A stretch of 64,000 nt of DNA from Psychrobacter urativorans. Lineage in GTDB: Bacteria > Pseudomonadota > Gammaproteobacteria > Pseudomonadales > Moraxellaceae. The stretch covers positions 2,232,001 to 2,296,000 of the forward strand of contig NZ_CP012678.1 of NCBI RefSeq assembly GCF_001298525.1, read 5' to 3'. Both the position numbers and the translations under genes were made by a program. How positions within the stretch are numbered: position 1 is the first letter of the stretch; every line of letters begins with the position of its first letter. Below the pieces are notes generated by a model. The model was not told the DNA's origin, did no database searches, and was given only the letters and a program-made list of their open reading frames with translations. Below, one piece after another: positions 20,876 through 30,634 of the stretch.

Positions 20876-21107
20876 ATTGATAGCTGATTAAATCATAGCG
20901 GATTAAAGCCAGCATAGCGTGCCTCAAGATGGGCGATGTTTTATTGAATTTATGCTATGATGCCAAACACTATTAGTAAGTATAATCAGACACCAAAACT
21001 GATCTATTATTGACCTTATCATTTAATTAAATAAGCAGTTTTGGCAATGAGTTGCTGATTACGTTTTTATGCTATTGCCTCTTTTTTATCCCATAAACCT
21101 GGCATGA

Positions 21108-22445
<1,338 letters not shown>

Positions 22446-22588
22446 ACAATAAATGGTTTAAAATACTGCTTGGCAATATATCGTGATTATCCTCGTATGC
22501 TGCCAAGTAGGTTTACGGCTTTAGTAGTATGGTATTTTTCCTTTAAACTTCTTATTCTCATTTTCTCAGTGTTTGGCGTTATTTTTCT

Positions 22589-22894
22589 ATGAAATATTTT
22601 AGCCAGTTTATGTTATTTGCCTTAGCAATTATCGTGCTGTTAGGCATGCAATATCAGTATTGGATGGGTGAGAATGGGCATTTTGAGCATAATAAGTTGC
22701 TGGCACAAATTGAAGAACAGCAACGCTTAAATGGTAATCAGATTTCTGAAAATAACTTATTGCGTACTGATGTCCATGATTTAAAGAATGGTCTGGAGGC
22801 AGTAGAAGAGCACGCGCGTTTAGACTTAGGTCTAATCAAACCGCATGAGACTTTTGTCCAAGTATCCACTGCATCTACGACATATAGTCGCTAA
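22589..22894 (+). CDS. ftsB: cell division protein FtsB
   Basis: This is a 101-residue bitopic inner-membrane protein with one N-terminal helix (about 5-24), a periplasmic coiled coil (HNKLLAQIEEQQRLNGNQIS) and the conserved NNLLRTDVHDLKNGLEAVEEHARLDLGLIKPHETFVQV, which is the septum-formation-initiator signature. It forms the FtsQLB complex of the divisome. Its place between eno and ispD is the classic gammaproteobacterial one. Confidence 0.94.
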   Translation: MKYFSQFMLFALAIIVLLGMQYQYWMGENGHFEHNKLLAQIEEQQRLNGNQISENNLLRTDVHDLKNGLEAVEEHARLDLGLIKPHETFVQVSTASTTYSR

Positions 22895-22998
22895 TGATCT
22901 TCTGTTGCTAGCTTTATTAGTTTACCTTTCCTGTTTTTTTTCTGCTATGTCTATACGTTCTTCTCATAAGCTTAGCCTTATCCTGTGACGATGTCATC

Positions 22999-23727
22999 AT
23001 GAATACGAACCCTCAAGTGCACGCTATGATTGTCGCAGCTGGTCGCGGTAGTCGCTTCGGTGCCTCTATAGCCAAGCAGTATTTACCGATTGCTGGTCAA
23101 ACCTTATTGCAACATAGTGTCGCTAGATTGGCGAGCAGTGCGTATATTGAGCAGTGTTTATTAGTGATTGCCGCTAATGATAGCACCGCGCAAACGCTTG
23201 ATTTTGCAATGCCTATTCAATACACCACGGGTGGGGCAGAGCGTTGGCAGTCGGTGTTCGCAGGTTTAGAAGCTATCGTCGCTGCAGGTGCCGAAGACTC
23301 GGACTTAATTCTTATTCATGATGCCGCACGTCCTGCTGTACCTCGTAGCGATATTGATCATGTCATTGAGGCAGCCATGCTTGAACCTTATGGCGCTATT
23401 TTAGCCACGCCGGTTGTCGATACACTAAAGCAGTCTCAGTCCAGTCCAGTTCCTGACGCTAATAATGATGAGCAGCATTATGCTGCGCGCACGATTGATC
23501 GCACGGATATGTGGCAAGCGCAAACGCCGCAAGTCTTCCGCGTGAGTCAGTTGCGTCAGGTATTGGCTTATGTTGCCATGCATCAGCTATCTATTACTGA
23601 TGAAGCCAGTGCTTTTGAGTATCTCGCTTTACCTATTCGGCTGGTTAGTGGAAGTCGTCAGAATATTAAGCTTACTTATGCCGATGATGCGACTTTGATA
23701 GCCGCCATTCTTGATAGTCAGCGTTAA
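22999..23727 (+). CDS. ispD: 2-C-methyl-D-erythritol 4-phosphate cytidylyltransferase
   Basis: This is the third step of the MEP isoprenoid pathway, joining CTP to methylerythritol phosphate. The nucleotide-binding start IVAAGRGSRFGASIAKQYLP is textbook, followed by LIHDAARPAVPRSDID, the middle region TDMWQAQTPQVFR, ITDEASAFEYL and VSGSRQNIKLTYADD. The 242 residues are normal. IspF does not follow directly in this window. Confidence 0.96.
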   Translation: MNTNPQVHAMIVAAGRGSRFGASIAKQYLPIAGQTLLQHSVARLASSAYIEQCLLVIAANDSTAQTLDFAMPIQYTTGGAERWQSVFAGLEAIVAAGAEDSDLILIHDAARPAVPRSDIDHVIEAAMLEPYGAILATPVVDTLKQSQSSPVPDANNDEQHYAARTIDRTDMWQAQTPQVFRVSQLRQVLAYVAMHQLSITDEASAFEYLALPIRLVSGSRQNIKLTYADDATLIAAILDSQR

Positions 23728-24091
23728 TAAGTAGATTTATATTTTCATATTTTAATCTTGCCTATTTTAAAATATCCCGTTAGCGAAAAACTGTTGCTAC
23801 CATTATATTGAGGTTTTCTCACTCTCTAGATAATATATTCGTTTTTTCGAATATAGACTACTTATTTATTATTTTTAAGTTACAATAATGTATTGTTGTA
23901 TTATCGTAATAAATTGCTTTGTTGACTGAACTAACCTATGATGTAACCAAGTTAATACAATAATTATAATTCCCCTATAAAAACAATGGTATATGAAGCC
24001 GATTTGTATTGAAATCTGCTTCTATACTATCGTCTGATAGCTATCAGCCAACTTGTTCGCTCAAATTGGCTTAATAATAAGGAGAAGCTGA
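23728..24091. other. 364-nt intergenic region before the BLUF gene
   Basis: There is no gene. The region is AT-rich. An inverted repeat TATATTCG / CGAATATA with a T6 loop lies at 23834-23855. It could be an operator or a weak end signal of ispD. Confidence 0.5.
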
Positions 24092-24712
24092 TTGTCGACT
24101 TTCACAGACATGACAAGCTCGAAAGTGATAGACCTGTACCAGTTCGTATATATAAGCCGTATTACTTCAATAGGTCTTACAGGCGCGAGCACGCTTAATG
24201 ATATCGCCAAAACCTCTATCAAAAATAATAAAGACCATAATATTACTGGTATTCTTTGTTATGGTAATGGATATTTCTTTCAGTATATTGAAGGAACAGA
24301 GCAGGCGTTGACCAATCTAAAAAATCAATTATTAATTGATAATCGGCATAAAGATTTGCAGATATTAGACTTTTCAGAAATTGATGTACGCCGTTTTCAA
24401 GGCTGGTCACTGCGCTCTATAGTTCTCGAAAGGTGGTTATTTAAAGATCCTAAAATGAAAGAACTAATGCCCTTTAAACCCTATTCTTGGAGTATGGAAG
24501 AAGTCGAGCAATTTATAGGCTTACTACAGCGCTATTATAAAAACCAAGCGCAATTAGGCGAGGTGGATATTCAACCTGTTAAATATAATGCTCTAGGGAT
24601 TACTCTTACTAAAGTCGTGGGACAACATCAAGCCTTTTTCTTAATTCAGACCGTGTTAGGGGCGTTAATTGTGATCGCACTATTGTGGTTTATGTTGTCA
24701 GGAAAGTTTTAA
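24092..24712 (+). CDS. BLUF blue-light sensor with C-terminal membrane helix
   Basis: Residues ~15-110 are a BLUF flavin-binding domain. YQFVYISR carries the flavin-bonding Tyr20, SIKNNKDHNITGILCY the Asn45, and GYFFQYIEG the switching Gln64, followed by FQGWSLRSIV. The last 25 residues (from AFFLIQTVLGALIVIALL) are one hydrophobic helix, so the sensor is probably tail-anchored; no enzymatic output domain is present. I chose the TTG start at 24092 because AAGGAG lies 7 nt before it; the in-frame ATG at 24110 has no such site. The output partner is unknown. Confidence 0.9.
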   Translation: MSTFTDMTSSKVIDLYQFVYISRITSIGLTGASTLNDIAKTSIKNNKDHNITGILCYGNGYFFQYIEGTEQALTNLKNQLLIDNRHKDLQILDFSEIDVRRFQGWSLRSIVLERWLFKDPKMKELMPFKPYSWSMEEVEQFIGLLQRYYKNQAQLGEVDIQPVKYNALGITLTKVVGQHQAFFLIQTVLGALIVIALLWFMLSGKF

Positions 24713-24885
24713 TATTGCCTTGAATACTATTTTTTGTGAATACTACTTTGATAGACGATAAGTTTTTATGATATAAGTCAGCATATTGCTGGCTTTTTTG
24801 CTGTTTACTTTTGTGGAAAATTTATATAGCTGTTAAAAAATATATATTATAAAAGAGATGGTTTATAAAAAATAACAGACATAAA

Positions 24886-24920
24886 AAAACCCTCAAAACT
24901 TATAAGATTTTGAGGGTTTT
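24886..24920. terminator. terminator after the BLUF gene
   Basis: AAAACCCTCAAAA (24886-24898) pairs perfectly with TTTTGAGGGTTTT (24908-24920). It is symmetrical and can serve both strands. Confidence 0.9.
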
Positions 24921-24921
24921 A

Positions 24922-24959
24922 AAAAGATTATTATCAAGTAAATCTAATAATAATCTTTT
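24922..24959 (-). terminator. AT-rich hairpin after tRNA-Glu
   Basis: AAAAGATTATTAT (24922-24934) pairs perfectly with ATAATAATCTTTT (24947-24959). On the minus strand it follows the tRNA directly and ends in a T-run. Confidence 0.7.
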
Positions 24960-24965
24960 AATATA

Positions 24966-25041
24966 TGGCGTCCCCACGGGGGTTCGAACCCCGGTTACCG
25001 CCGTGAAAGGGCAGTGTCCTAGGCCACTAGACGATGGGGAC
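24966..25041 (-). tRNA. tRNA-Glu (UUC)
   Basis: 76 nt on the minus strand. Acceptor GUCCCC pairs with GGGGAC, the anticodon loop CUUUCAC gives UUC, the T-loop is GGTTCGAACCCC, and the CCA end is encoded. It is not next to rRNA here. Confidence 0.97.
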
Positions 25042-25117
25042 TAGTGATGCTTCAGCTACTTTCACTGTTTACGCTGAAGTGGTGCATATAATAATAGGAA
25101 AGCTAAATACTGTCAAG

Positions 25118-25315
25118 CTATTTTCGAATGTTTTTTGCATTTAAATATTTTTTCCGCCTTTTTGCCATTAAATATCTTTTTTTGATAGCGCGACGTGGAT
25201 GTAAGTCATTACTCTTTAAATGATGGCGAATCCATAAAGAAGTACAAGTGCTAATAGTTAAAGCAAACATCATGTAACCAATAATTGTGCCCCATAAAAT
25301 GTGTTGCGGTTCCAT
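25118..25315 (-). CDS. small membrane protein, 65 aa, unknown
   Basis: The protein has one N-terminal hydrophobic helix (about residues 7-30, ILWGTIIGYMMFALTISTC) followed by a strongly basic tail (HPRRAIKKRYLMAKRRKKY), so an N-out/C-in topology is expected. GGAGGA lies 7 nt before the ATG, a near-perfect ribosome site, which argues for a real gene. I recognise no family. It sits alone between tRNA-Glu and rnt. Confidence 0.62.
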   Translation of the reverse strand: MEPQHILWGTIIGYMMFALTISTCTSLWIRHHLKSNDLHPRRAIKKRYLMAKRRKKYLNAKNIRK

Positions 25316-25455
25316 AGTAACGTCCTCCCTGACAATTTATTGCCGTAACAGAACTAACAAATAGGATATAAATAATATTGAACGACGCAAATTCTTTAAA
25401 ATCTTCAAGCGACTTAATAATAAGTATAATTTAAAATAATAGGGCTATTGTTTAG

Positions 25456-26238
25456 TTATTGTTGTGAGCTGTCTGTATCGGTGATATCACTGCTATCCGT
25501 ATCAGACGCGGCAACTAGTAAAGCGTTGGGCAACATTGGATAGAGGTTAAGAATGTGACAGAACAGTTCGGCTGTTTTTTGGGTGTCATATAGTGCAGAG
25601 TGTGCATGGTTGCCATCAAAATCAAGCCCAGCAGCCTTACACGCGCGCGCTAGTACAGTTTGTCCAAATGCCAGTGCTGATAGGGTAACGGTATCAAATA
25701 CGGAAAACTGGTGAAACGGATTGTGGTTTTTACTATTGGTACGTAGGACGGCTGCATTTAAGAAATTTAAGTCAAAGTGGGCGTTGTGCCCGATTAATAC
25801 GCATTGACGGCAATCTTCTTCTTTGCGTACTTCTTTTAGACCTTTAAAAATCCGGCGTAGTGCGGTTTTTTCATCTTCAGCAATCGCTTTGCGCATCGGA
25901 TTATTAGGGTCAATACCGGTAAAAGCTAGGGCACTTGGTTCTAAATTTGCCCCTGCAAAAGGCTCAATATGAGCACTTAAAGCGGCACCTGGATAAAATA
26001 TACCGTGCTCGTTTAGCAATATCGGTATGCAAGCAATTTCTAATAGCGCGTCGGTCTGGGCGTTAAAACCGGCCGTTTCAACATCGACAACCACGGGTAA
26101 AAATTTGCGAAAGCGTTCTTTTAAAGTCATTGGTGTCAATATTTCTGCTGCTGTTTCTGCCGCTGATTTTTCTTCATGAATATAAGCATTATTTGGCAAA
26201 TCATCAGTAGCTGGGGCAGTATTATTTGAGTTGGTCAT
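25456..26238 (-). CDS. rnt: ribonuclease T
   Basis: This is a DEDDh 3'-5' exonuclease that trims tRNA and other RNA 3' ends. ExoI VVDVETAGFNAQTDALLEIA, ExoII IGHNAHFDLNFLNA and ExoIII HSALYDTQKTAELF carry the catalytic Asp/Glu/His. The basic, Phe-rich segment of the RNase T type is present. At 260 residues it is longer than E. coli Rnt (~215) through polar N- and C-terminal tails rich in Asp/Ser/Thr. It follows pyrC on the same strand, separated by a hairpin. Confidence 0.93.
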   Translation of the reverse strand: MTNSNNTAPATDDLPNNAYIHEEKSAAETAAEILTPMTLKERFRKFLPVVVDVETAGFNAQTDALLEIACIPILLNEHGIFYPGAALSAHIEPFAGANLEPSALAFTGIDPNNPMRKAIAEDEKTALRRIFKGLKEVRKEEDCRQCVLIGHNAHFDLNFLNAAVLRTNSKNHNPFHQFSVFDTVTLSALAFGQTVLARACKAAGLDFDGNHAHSALYDTQKTAELFCHILNLYPMLPNALLVAASDTDSSDITDTDSSQQ

Positions 26239-26311
26239 AACAAGTTAAATCGCTTATATCGGTTGGGCTATATATTGAATAAATAATAGGCAGGTCGTAC
26301 GTCATAAATAA

Positions 26312-26361
26312 GCGCGATAATTAAGCTCAATAATACAGGCAATATGCTTATATTATCGCGC
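26312..26361 (-). terminator. terminator after pyrC
   Basis: GCGCGATAAT (26312-26321) pairs with ATTATCGCGC (26352-26361), with inner TAAGC/GCTTA pairing. On the minus strand it is followed by TTATTTAT. Confidence 0.65.
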
Positions 26362-26376
26362 AGCGTAAAATAGCTA

Positions 26377-27456
26377 TTAGCCTTTAATCGACCAAGGTAA
26401 TGTTTCACCCGCCATTAGTGGCGTGAGTGTTGAGCCATCAAAGTACGGGTAATGTGTCGGGACTTGCATCGGGGTATTGATTAATGTGACAGTATTGGTG
26501 TTGACTGGTAGTCCATAAAACTCTGCGCCAAAGCGACTGGTAAAGCCTTCTAGCTTATCAATTTTACCGATGCTATCAAAAGCAGTGGCATATAGCGGTA
26601 GGGCGGTTGGGGAACTATAGCAGCCCGCACAACCGCAAGCGGCTTCTTTTTTATCTGTGGCATGTGGGGCTGAATCTGTACCTAAAAAGAACTTCGAACT
26701 GCCACTGGTTGCTACATTTAATAAGGCTTTTTGATGCGTTTCGCGCTTTAAAATAGGTAAGCAATACAAATGTGGCTTGATGCCGCCTAGTAATAAATGG
26801 TTGCGATTGAGCATCATATGCTGCGGGGTAATCGTTGCAGCGACTTGATTGCCTTGCGCAAGGACGAAATCTGCGGCATCGCTGGTAGTGATATGTTCTA
26901 GTACAATTTTAAGGATGGGGAAATTAGCAATAATTTGTACTAAGACTTCATCTAGAAAGCGCTTTTCACGGTCAAAAATATCAACGTGAGCGTGAGTTAC
27001 TTCACCATGAAGCAATAGCGGTAAATTATACTTTTCCATCGCTGCAAAAACATCAGCACAAGCAAGAATGTCGGTGACGCCATCGGCTGAATTGGTGGTG
27101 GCACCAGCAGGATAGAGCTTAACGGCTTGTACAATACCTGATTTCGCTGCGATTTCGATATCTTGAACTGAGGTATGGTCAGTCATATATAAGGTCATGC
27201 GTGGATCAAAGGTCGCTTTACGATCGGCACTGATATTACTGTCAGCAAGCTGATGCAAAATGCGCTCACGATAGGCGCGGGCATCATCGGCATTTTTAAC
27301 GGGTGGTACAAGATTGGGCATACAGATAACGCGGTTAAAACTGGTTGCCGCGTGCGGTACAGTAGTCGCCAAGGCATCACCATTACGTAAATGAATGTGC
27401 CAATCGTCTGGCTGCAGAAGGGTTAACTCTCTAATTGAATTATTCATAGGGGTCAT
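26377..27456 (-). CDS. pyrC: dihydroorotase (class II)
   Basis: The enzyme closes N-carbamoyl-aspartate to dihydroorotate in pyrimidine synthesis. Metal ligands show in [11 protein letters not shown], in the carbamylated-Lys region ([18 protein letters not shown]), and in [33 protein letters not shown] and [21 protein letters not shown]. The 359 residues fit the E. coli type. Starts at 27456 and 27447 are both possible and neither has a clear ribosome site. pyrG is elsewhere in the window, so pyrimidine genes are dispersed. Confidence 0.96.
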   Translation of the reverse strand: MTPMNNSIRELTLLQPDDWHIHLRNGDALATTVPHAATSFNRVICMPNLVPPVKNADDARAYRERILHQLADSNISADRKATFDPRMTLYMTDHTSVQDIEIAAKSGIVQAVKLYPAGATTNSADGVTDILACADVFAAMEKYNLPLLLHGEVTHAHVDIFDREKRFLDEVLVQIIANFPILKIVLEHITTSDAADFVLAQGNQVAATITPQHMMLNRNHLLLGGIKPHLYCLPILKRETHQKALLNVATSGSSKFFLGTDSAPHATDKKEAACGCAGCYSSPTALPLYATAFDSIGKIDKLEGFTSRFGAEFYGLPVNTNTVTLINTPMQVPTHYPYFDGSTLTPLMAGETLPWSIKG

Positions 27457-27764
27457 AGTGCTCTATATCATAAAATACGGGGAGAAACAGGCGAATTGCA
27501 GGTCATATAATGATAGCATTTAGTCTGCTGTTATAATAACAGATTTGCCTGTTCGACTGAATAAGCGCTTAAGCTTGGCTGCAAATATAAGATAAACTTG
27601 CAATAAATAGCAACGTCATACCGTGGTTGCACTTTTGCCTATCCTAAATATGATGTACACTGAGTAGACATCCTATCTTTTGTCTGATTCTTACGAATTA
27701 TTGTTTATTCGTGTCATTTTTCTGCATGATTTTTACAATTACCAGCCCATATCAGGAGTTTTTC

Positions 27765-29003
27765 ATGGCTAAGCTAGATCCAAAAAATATTAATAAAATC
27801 GTCTTGGCATATTCTGGCGGTTTGGATACGTCTATTATCGCCAAATGGCTGCAAGATACCTATGACGCTGAGGTAATTACCTTCACCGCTGACATTGGTC
27901 AGGGCGAAGAAGTTGAGCCGGCACGTGCCAAAGCGCAAGCCATGGGTATCAAAGATATCTATATTGAAGATTTACGTGAAGAATTTGCGCGTGATTATGT
28001 GTTCCCAATGTTCCGTGCCAATGCCATTTATGAAGGCGAATACCTATTAGGCACATCTATTGCGCGTCCGCTTATTGCCAAGCGTTTGGTTGAGATTGCT
28101 AAAGAACATGGCGCTGATGCTATCAGCCATGGCGCAACTGGTAAGGGTAATGACCAAGTACGTTTTGAGCTTGGCGCTGTTGCCTTATCGCCTGATGTGG
28201 TAACGATTGCCCCTTGGCGTGAGTGGGACTTGTCAAGCCGTGAAAGCTTGATGGAATATGCTAAAGAACATAATATTGCTATCGACTATGCCGGTAATAA
28301 GAAAAAATCACCGTATTCAATGGATGCCAATCTTTTACACATCTCTTATGAAGGTGGCATTCTAGAAGATCCTTATGCCGAAGCAGAAGACGATATGTGG
28401 CGTTGGTCAGTTAGCCCAGAAGAAGCACCTGACGCACCGCAATATCTAGAATTAGAATACGAAAAAGGCGATATCGTTGCGATTGATGGCGAAAAACTCA
28501 AGCCATTTGAAGTGATGATTAAGTTAAACGACATTGGTGGTAAGCATGGCGTTGGTCGCTTAGATATCGTGGAAAACCGTTACGTGGGTATGAAGTCACG
28601 CGGTTGCTACGAGACGCCAGCAGGTACGATTATGCTTAAAGCGCATCGCGGTATTGAATCGTTAACACTTGACCGTGAAGCCGCACATTTAAAAGATGAA
28701 CTAATGCCACGCTATGCAAAAATTATCTATAACGGATACTGGTTCAGTCCTGAGCGTATGATGCTACAGGCATTGATTGATAAATCACAAGAATACGTCA
28801 ACGGTACGGTTCGCGTGAAATTGTACAAAGGCGCTGTGAGCGTCGTTGGACGTAAGTCAGACGATTCACTATTCGATGAAAAAATCGCTACTTTTGAAGA
28901 TGATGCTGGTGCGTATGATCAAAAAGATGCCGAAGGTTTCATTCGTCTAAATGGTCTACGTTTGGCTATTGAAGCCAGCCGTGGTCGTGATTTGTCTAAA
29001 TAG
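27765..29003 (+). CDS. argG: argininosuccinate synthase
   Basis: The enzyme joins citrulline and aspartate with [18 protein letters not shown] is the PP-loop, and [49 protein letters not shown] and [26 protein letters not shown] segments follow the short-form family. The ATG at 27765 lies 10 nt after CAGGAG; the frame is open to an upstream ATG at 27711 that has no ribosome site. 412 residues. A terminator follows. Confidence 0.97.
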   Translation: MAKLDPKNINKIVLAYSGGLDTSIIAKWLQDTYDAEVITFTADIGQGEEVEPARAKAQAMGIKDIYIEDLREEFARDYVFPMFRANAIYEGEYLLGTSIARPLIAKRLVEIAKEHGADAISHGATGKGNDQVRFELGAVALSPDVVTIAPWREWDLSSRESLMEYAKEHNIAIDYAGNKKKSPYSMDANLLHISYEGGILEDPYAEAEDDMWRWSVSPEEAPDAPQYLELEYEKGDIVAIDGEKLKPFEVMIKLNDIGGKHGVGRLDIVENRYVGMKSRGCYETPAGTIMLKAHRGIESLTLDREAAHLKDELMPRYAKIIYNGYWFSPERMMLQALIDKSQEYVNGTVRVKLYKGAVSVVGRKSDDSLFDEKIATFEDDAGAYDQKDAEGFIRLNGLRLAIEASRGRDLSK

Positions 29004-29042
29004 GTATTTGTCAATTCTACAATGACTTATTTAACTTAAAAT

Positions 29043-29075
29043 AAAAAACAGAGATGTGATGTCTCTGTTTTTTTT
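29043..29075 (+). terminator. terminator after argG
   Basis: AAAAACAGAGA / TCTCTGTTTTT around TGTGATG, then further T. Confidence 0.92.
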
Positions 29076-29180
29076 GGGTCAGCATTACGATAAAGGTCAG
29101 ATACTTTCTTTTACGAATGCTTTCACAAGTGAAGTTTCTCATTAATAAAATTAATAATAATCAAAAACGGATACTGCTTA

Positions 29181-29714
29181 ATGATAAATAGTGCCAGTAA
29201 AAACAATATAAAAGATGCCGCTTTACGTCTAATTGTTAACATTGAAAAGCAGACGTTGAGCGTTTATCAGCATGATAAAGAGATAGGTCATTATGATATC
29301 TCAACCGCCAAAAATGGTATCGGTAGTCAGCAAGATAGTGGTTGTACCCCGCTTGGCAAACATGTTATCGCTGAAAAGATAGGTGGCGAACAGCCTATCA
29401 ATGCCGTATTTGTCGGACGTGTACCGACAGGAGAAATCTACAGCGCTGCTTTTGGTGCGCAATATCCTGAGCGCGATTGGATACTCAGTCGTATCTTATG
29501 GCTGGCAGGTTTAGAAGAAGGCGTCAATAAAGGCAGTAACAGTCAAGGCGGCTGTGATACCTATCAGCGCTACATTTATATTCACGGTACACCTGATAAT
29601 GAGCCTATGGATATGCCACTCTCGCACGGTTGTGTCCGCATGCGCAATCTAGATATCATCGAGCTGTTCGAACAGGTGATAGAAGGTACACCAGTAACTA
29701 TCGTTGCCGGCTAA
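29181..29714 (+). CDS. YkuD-domain protein, probably cytosolic L,D-carboxypeptidase
   Basis: A single L,D-transpeptidase (YkuD) catalytic domain of 177 residues, with IYIHGTPDNE and the active-site SHGCVRM (Cys nucleophile). It has neither signal peptide nor membrane helix: the chain begins MINSASKNNIKDAALRLIVN. Acinetobacter has a cytosolic YkuD enzyme of this sort (ElsL/LdtK) that removes the terminal D-Ala from recycled muropeptides, and I infer the same peptidoglycan-recycling role here. A periplasmic cross-linking role is unlikely without an export signal. Confidence 0.82.
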   Translation: MINSASKNNIKDAALRLIVNIEKQTLSVYQHDKEIGHYDISTAKNGIGSQQDSGCTPLGKHVIAEKIGGEQPINAVFVGRVPTGEIYSAAFGAQYPERDWILSRILWLAGLEEGVNKGSNSQGGCDTYQRYIYIHGTPDNEPMDMPLSHGCVRMRNLDIIELFEQVIEGTPVTIVAG

Positions 29715-29929
29715 AAGTAATGACTAAAATCTAAAGTAATAAAAGAATATTTAGAGTGAAAAGGACAGTGTGGTTACAAGACTATTAATAAAATTAAATT
29801 AACAGTAACGACGAATCGTTAAGAATATTGGTATAATAGTGACCGTATTTAATACTATATACCGAATAACACCATTAAATAAAATACTAAATATCAATAA
29901 AATGCTAAATAATAATGAGGAAAATATAG

Positions 29930-30550
29930 ATGACTACAGAGACTCTAGTGAGCTTACAACAAGCATTCGATGAACGCCGTACTATCTATGCCTTAGGCAA
30001 TGCGCTGCCAGTAGAGCCACAGGCGATTGTCAATATTGCTGAGCGTGTACTCTTACATACGCCATCTTCTTTTAATTCTCAATCCTCGCGGCTGATTGTA
30101 TTATTTGGTAAGAAACATCGACAGTTGTGGGATATTGCCGAAGCCAAACTGCGTCAAGAGGTTGGTGACGCTGACTTTACAAGTAGTAAGCAAAAAATGG
30201 ATGGCTTTCGAGCAGGCGCGGGTACTGTGCTGTTTTTTGAAGATAAAGAAGTTGTAAAATCGCTACAAGATAAGTTTGCACTATATGCAGATAAGTTCCC
30301 GCTATGGGCGCATCAAACCTCAGCGATGCATCAGTATGCGCTGTGGACAGAGTTACATACCTTGGACGTGGGTGCTAGCTTGCAGCATTATAATCCATTG
30401 ATTGATGATGATGTCGCCGCCGCATTTGATGTTCCTGATAACTGGGAGCTCATTGCGCAAATGCCGTTTGGTAATATTTTGGAACCTGCTGGCGAAAAAA
30501 TTTATCAGCCACTTAACCAACGTATGCGAGTTCTTGGACTAGATAACTAG
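29930..30550 (+). CDS. nitroreductase-family flavoprotein
   Basis: This is an FMN-dependent nitroreductase-fold enzyme of 206 residues. The start RRTIYALGNALPVEP, the segment LHTPSSFNSQSSRLIVLFG (FMN phosphate contact) and the C-terminal QMPFGNILEPAGEKIYQPLNQRM fit the YdfN/HBN1-type subgroup. It probably uses NAD(P)H to reduce nitro-aromatics, quinones or other electrophiles; the natural substrate is unknown. GAGGAAAATATAG precedes the ATG. Monocistronic, with a terminator. Confidence 0.85.
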   Translation: MTTETLVSLQQAFDERRTIYALGNALPVEPQAIVNIAERVLLHTPSSFNSQSSRLIVLFGKKHRQLWDIAEAKLRQEVGDADFTSSKQKMDGFRAGAGTVLFFEDKEVVKSLQDKFALYADKFPLWAHQTSAMHQYALWTELHTLDVGASLQHYNPLIDDDVAAAFDVPDNWELIAQMPFGNILEPAGEKIYQPLNQRMRVLGLDN

Positions 30551-30569
30551 AATTAAAACGTTAACAGCT

Positions 30570-30610
30570 ATAAAAAAGACAGCTTCCAATAATGGCGCTG
30601 TCTTTTTTAT
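30570..30610. terminator. bidirectional terminator
   Basis: ATAAAAAAGACAGC pairs with GCTGTCTTTTTTAT. It sits between the nitroreductase gene (+) and the CYTH-CHAD gene (-). Confidence 0.92.
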
Positions 30611-30634
30611 AGTCAACTTTTTATTAAAAATTTA

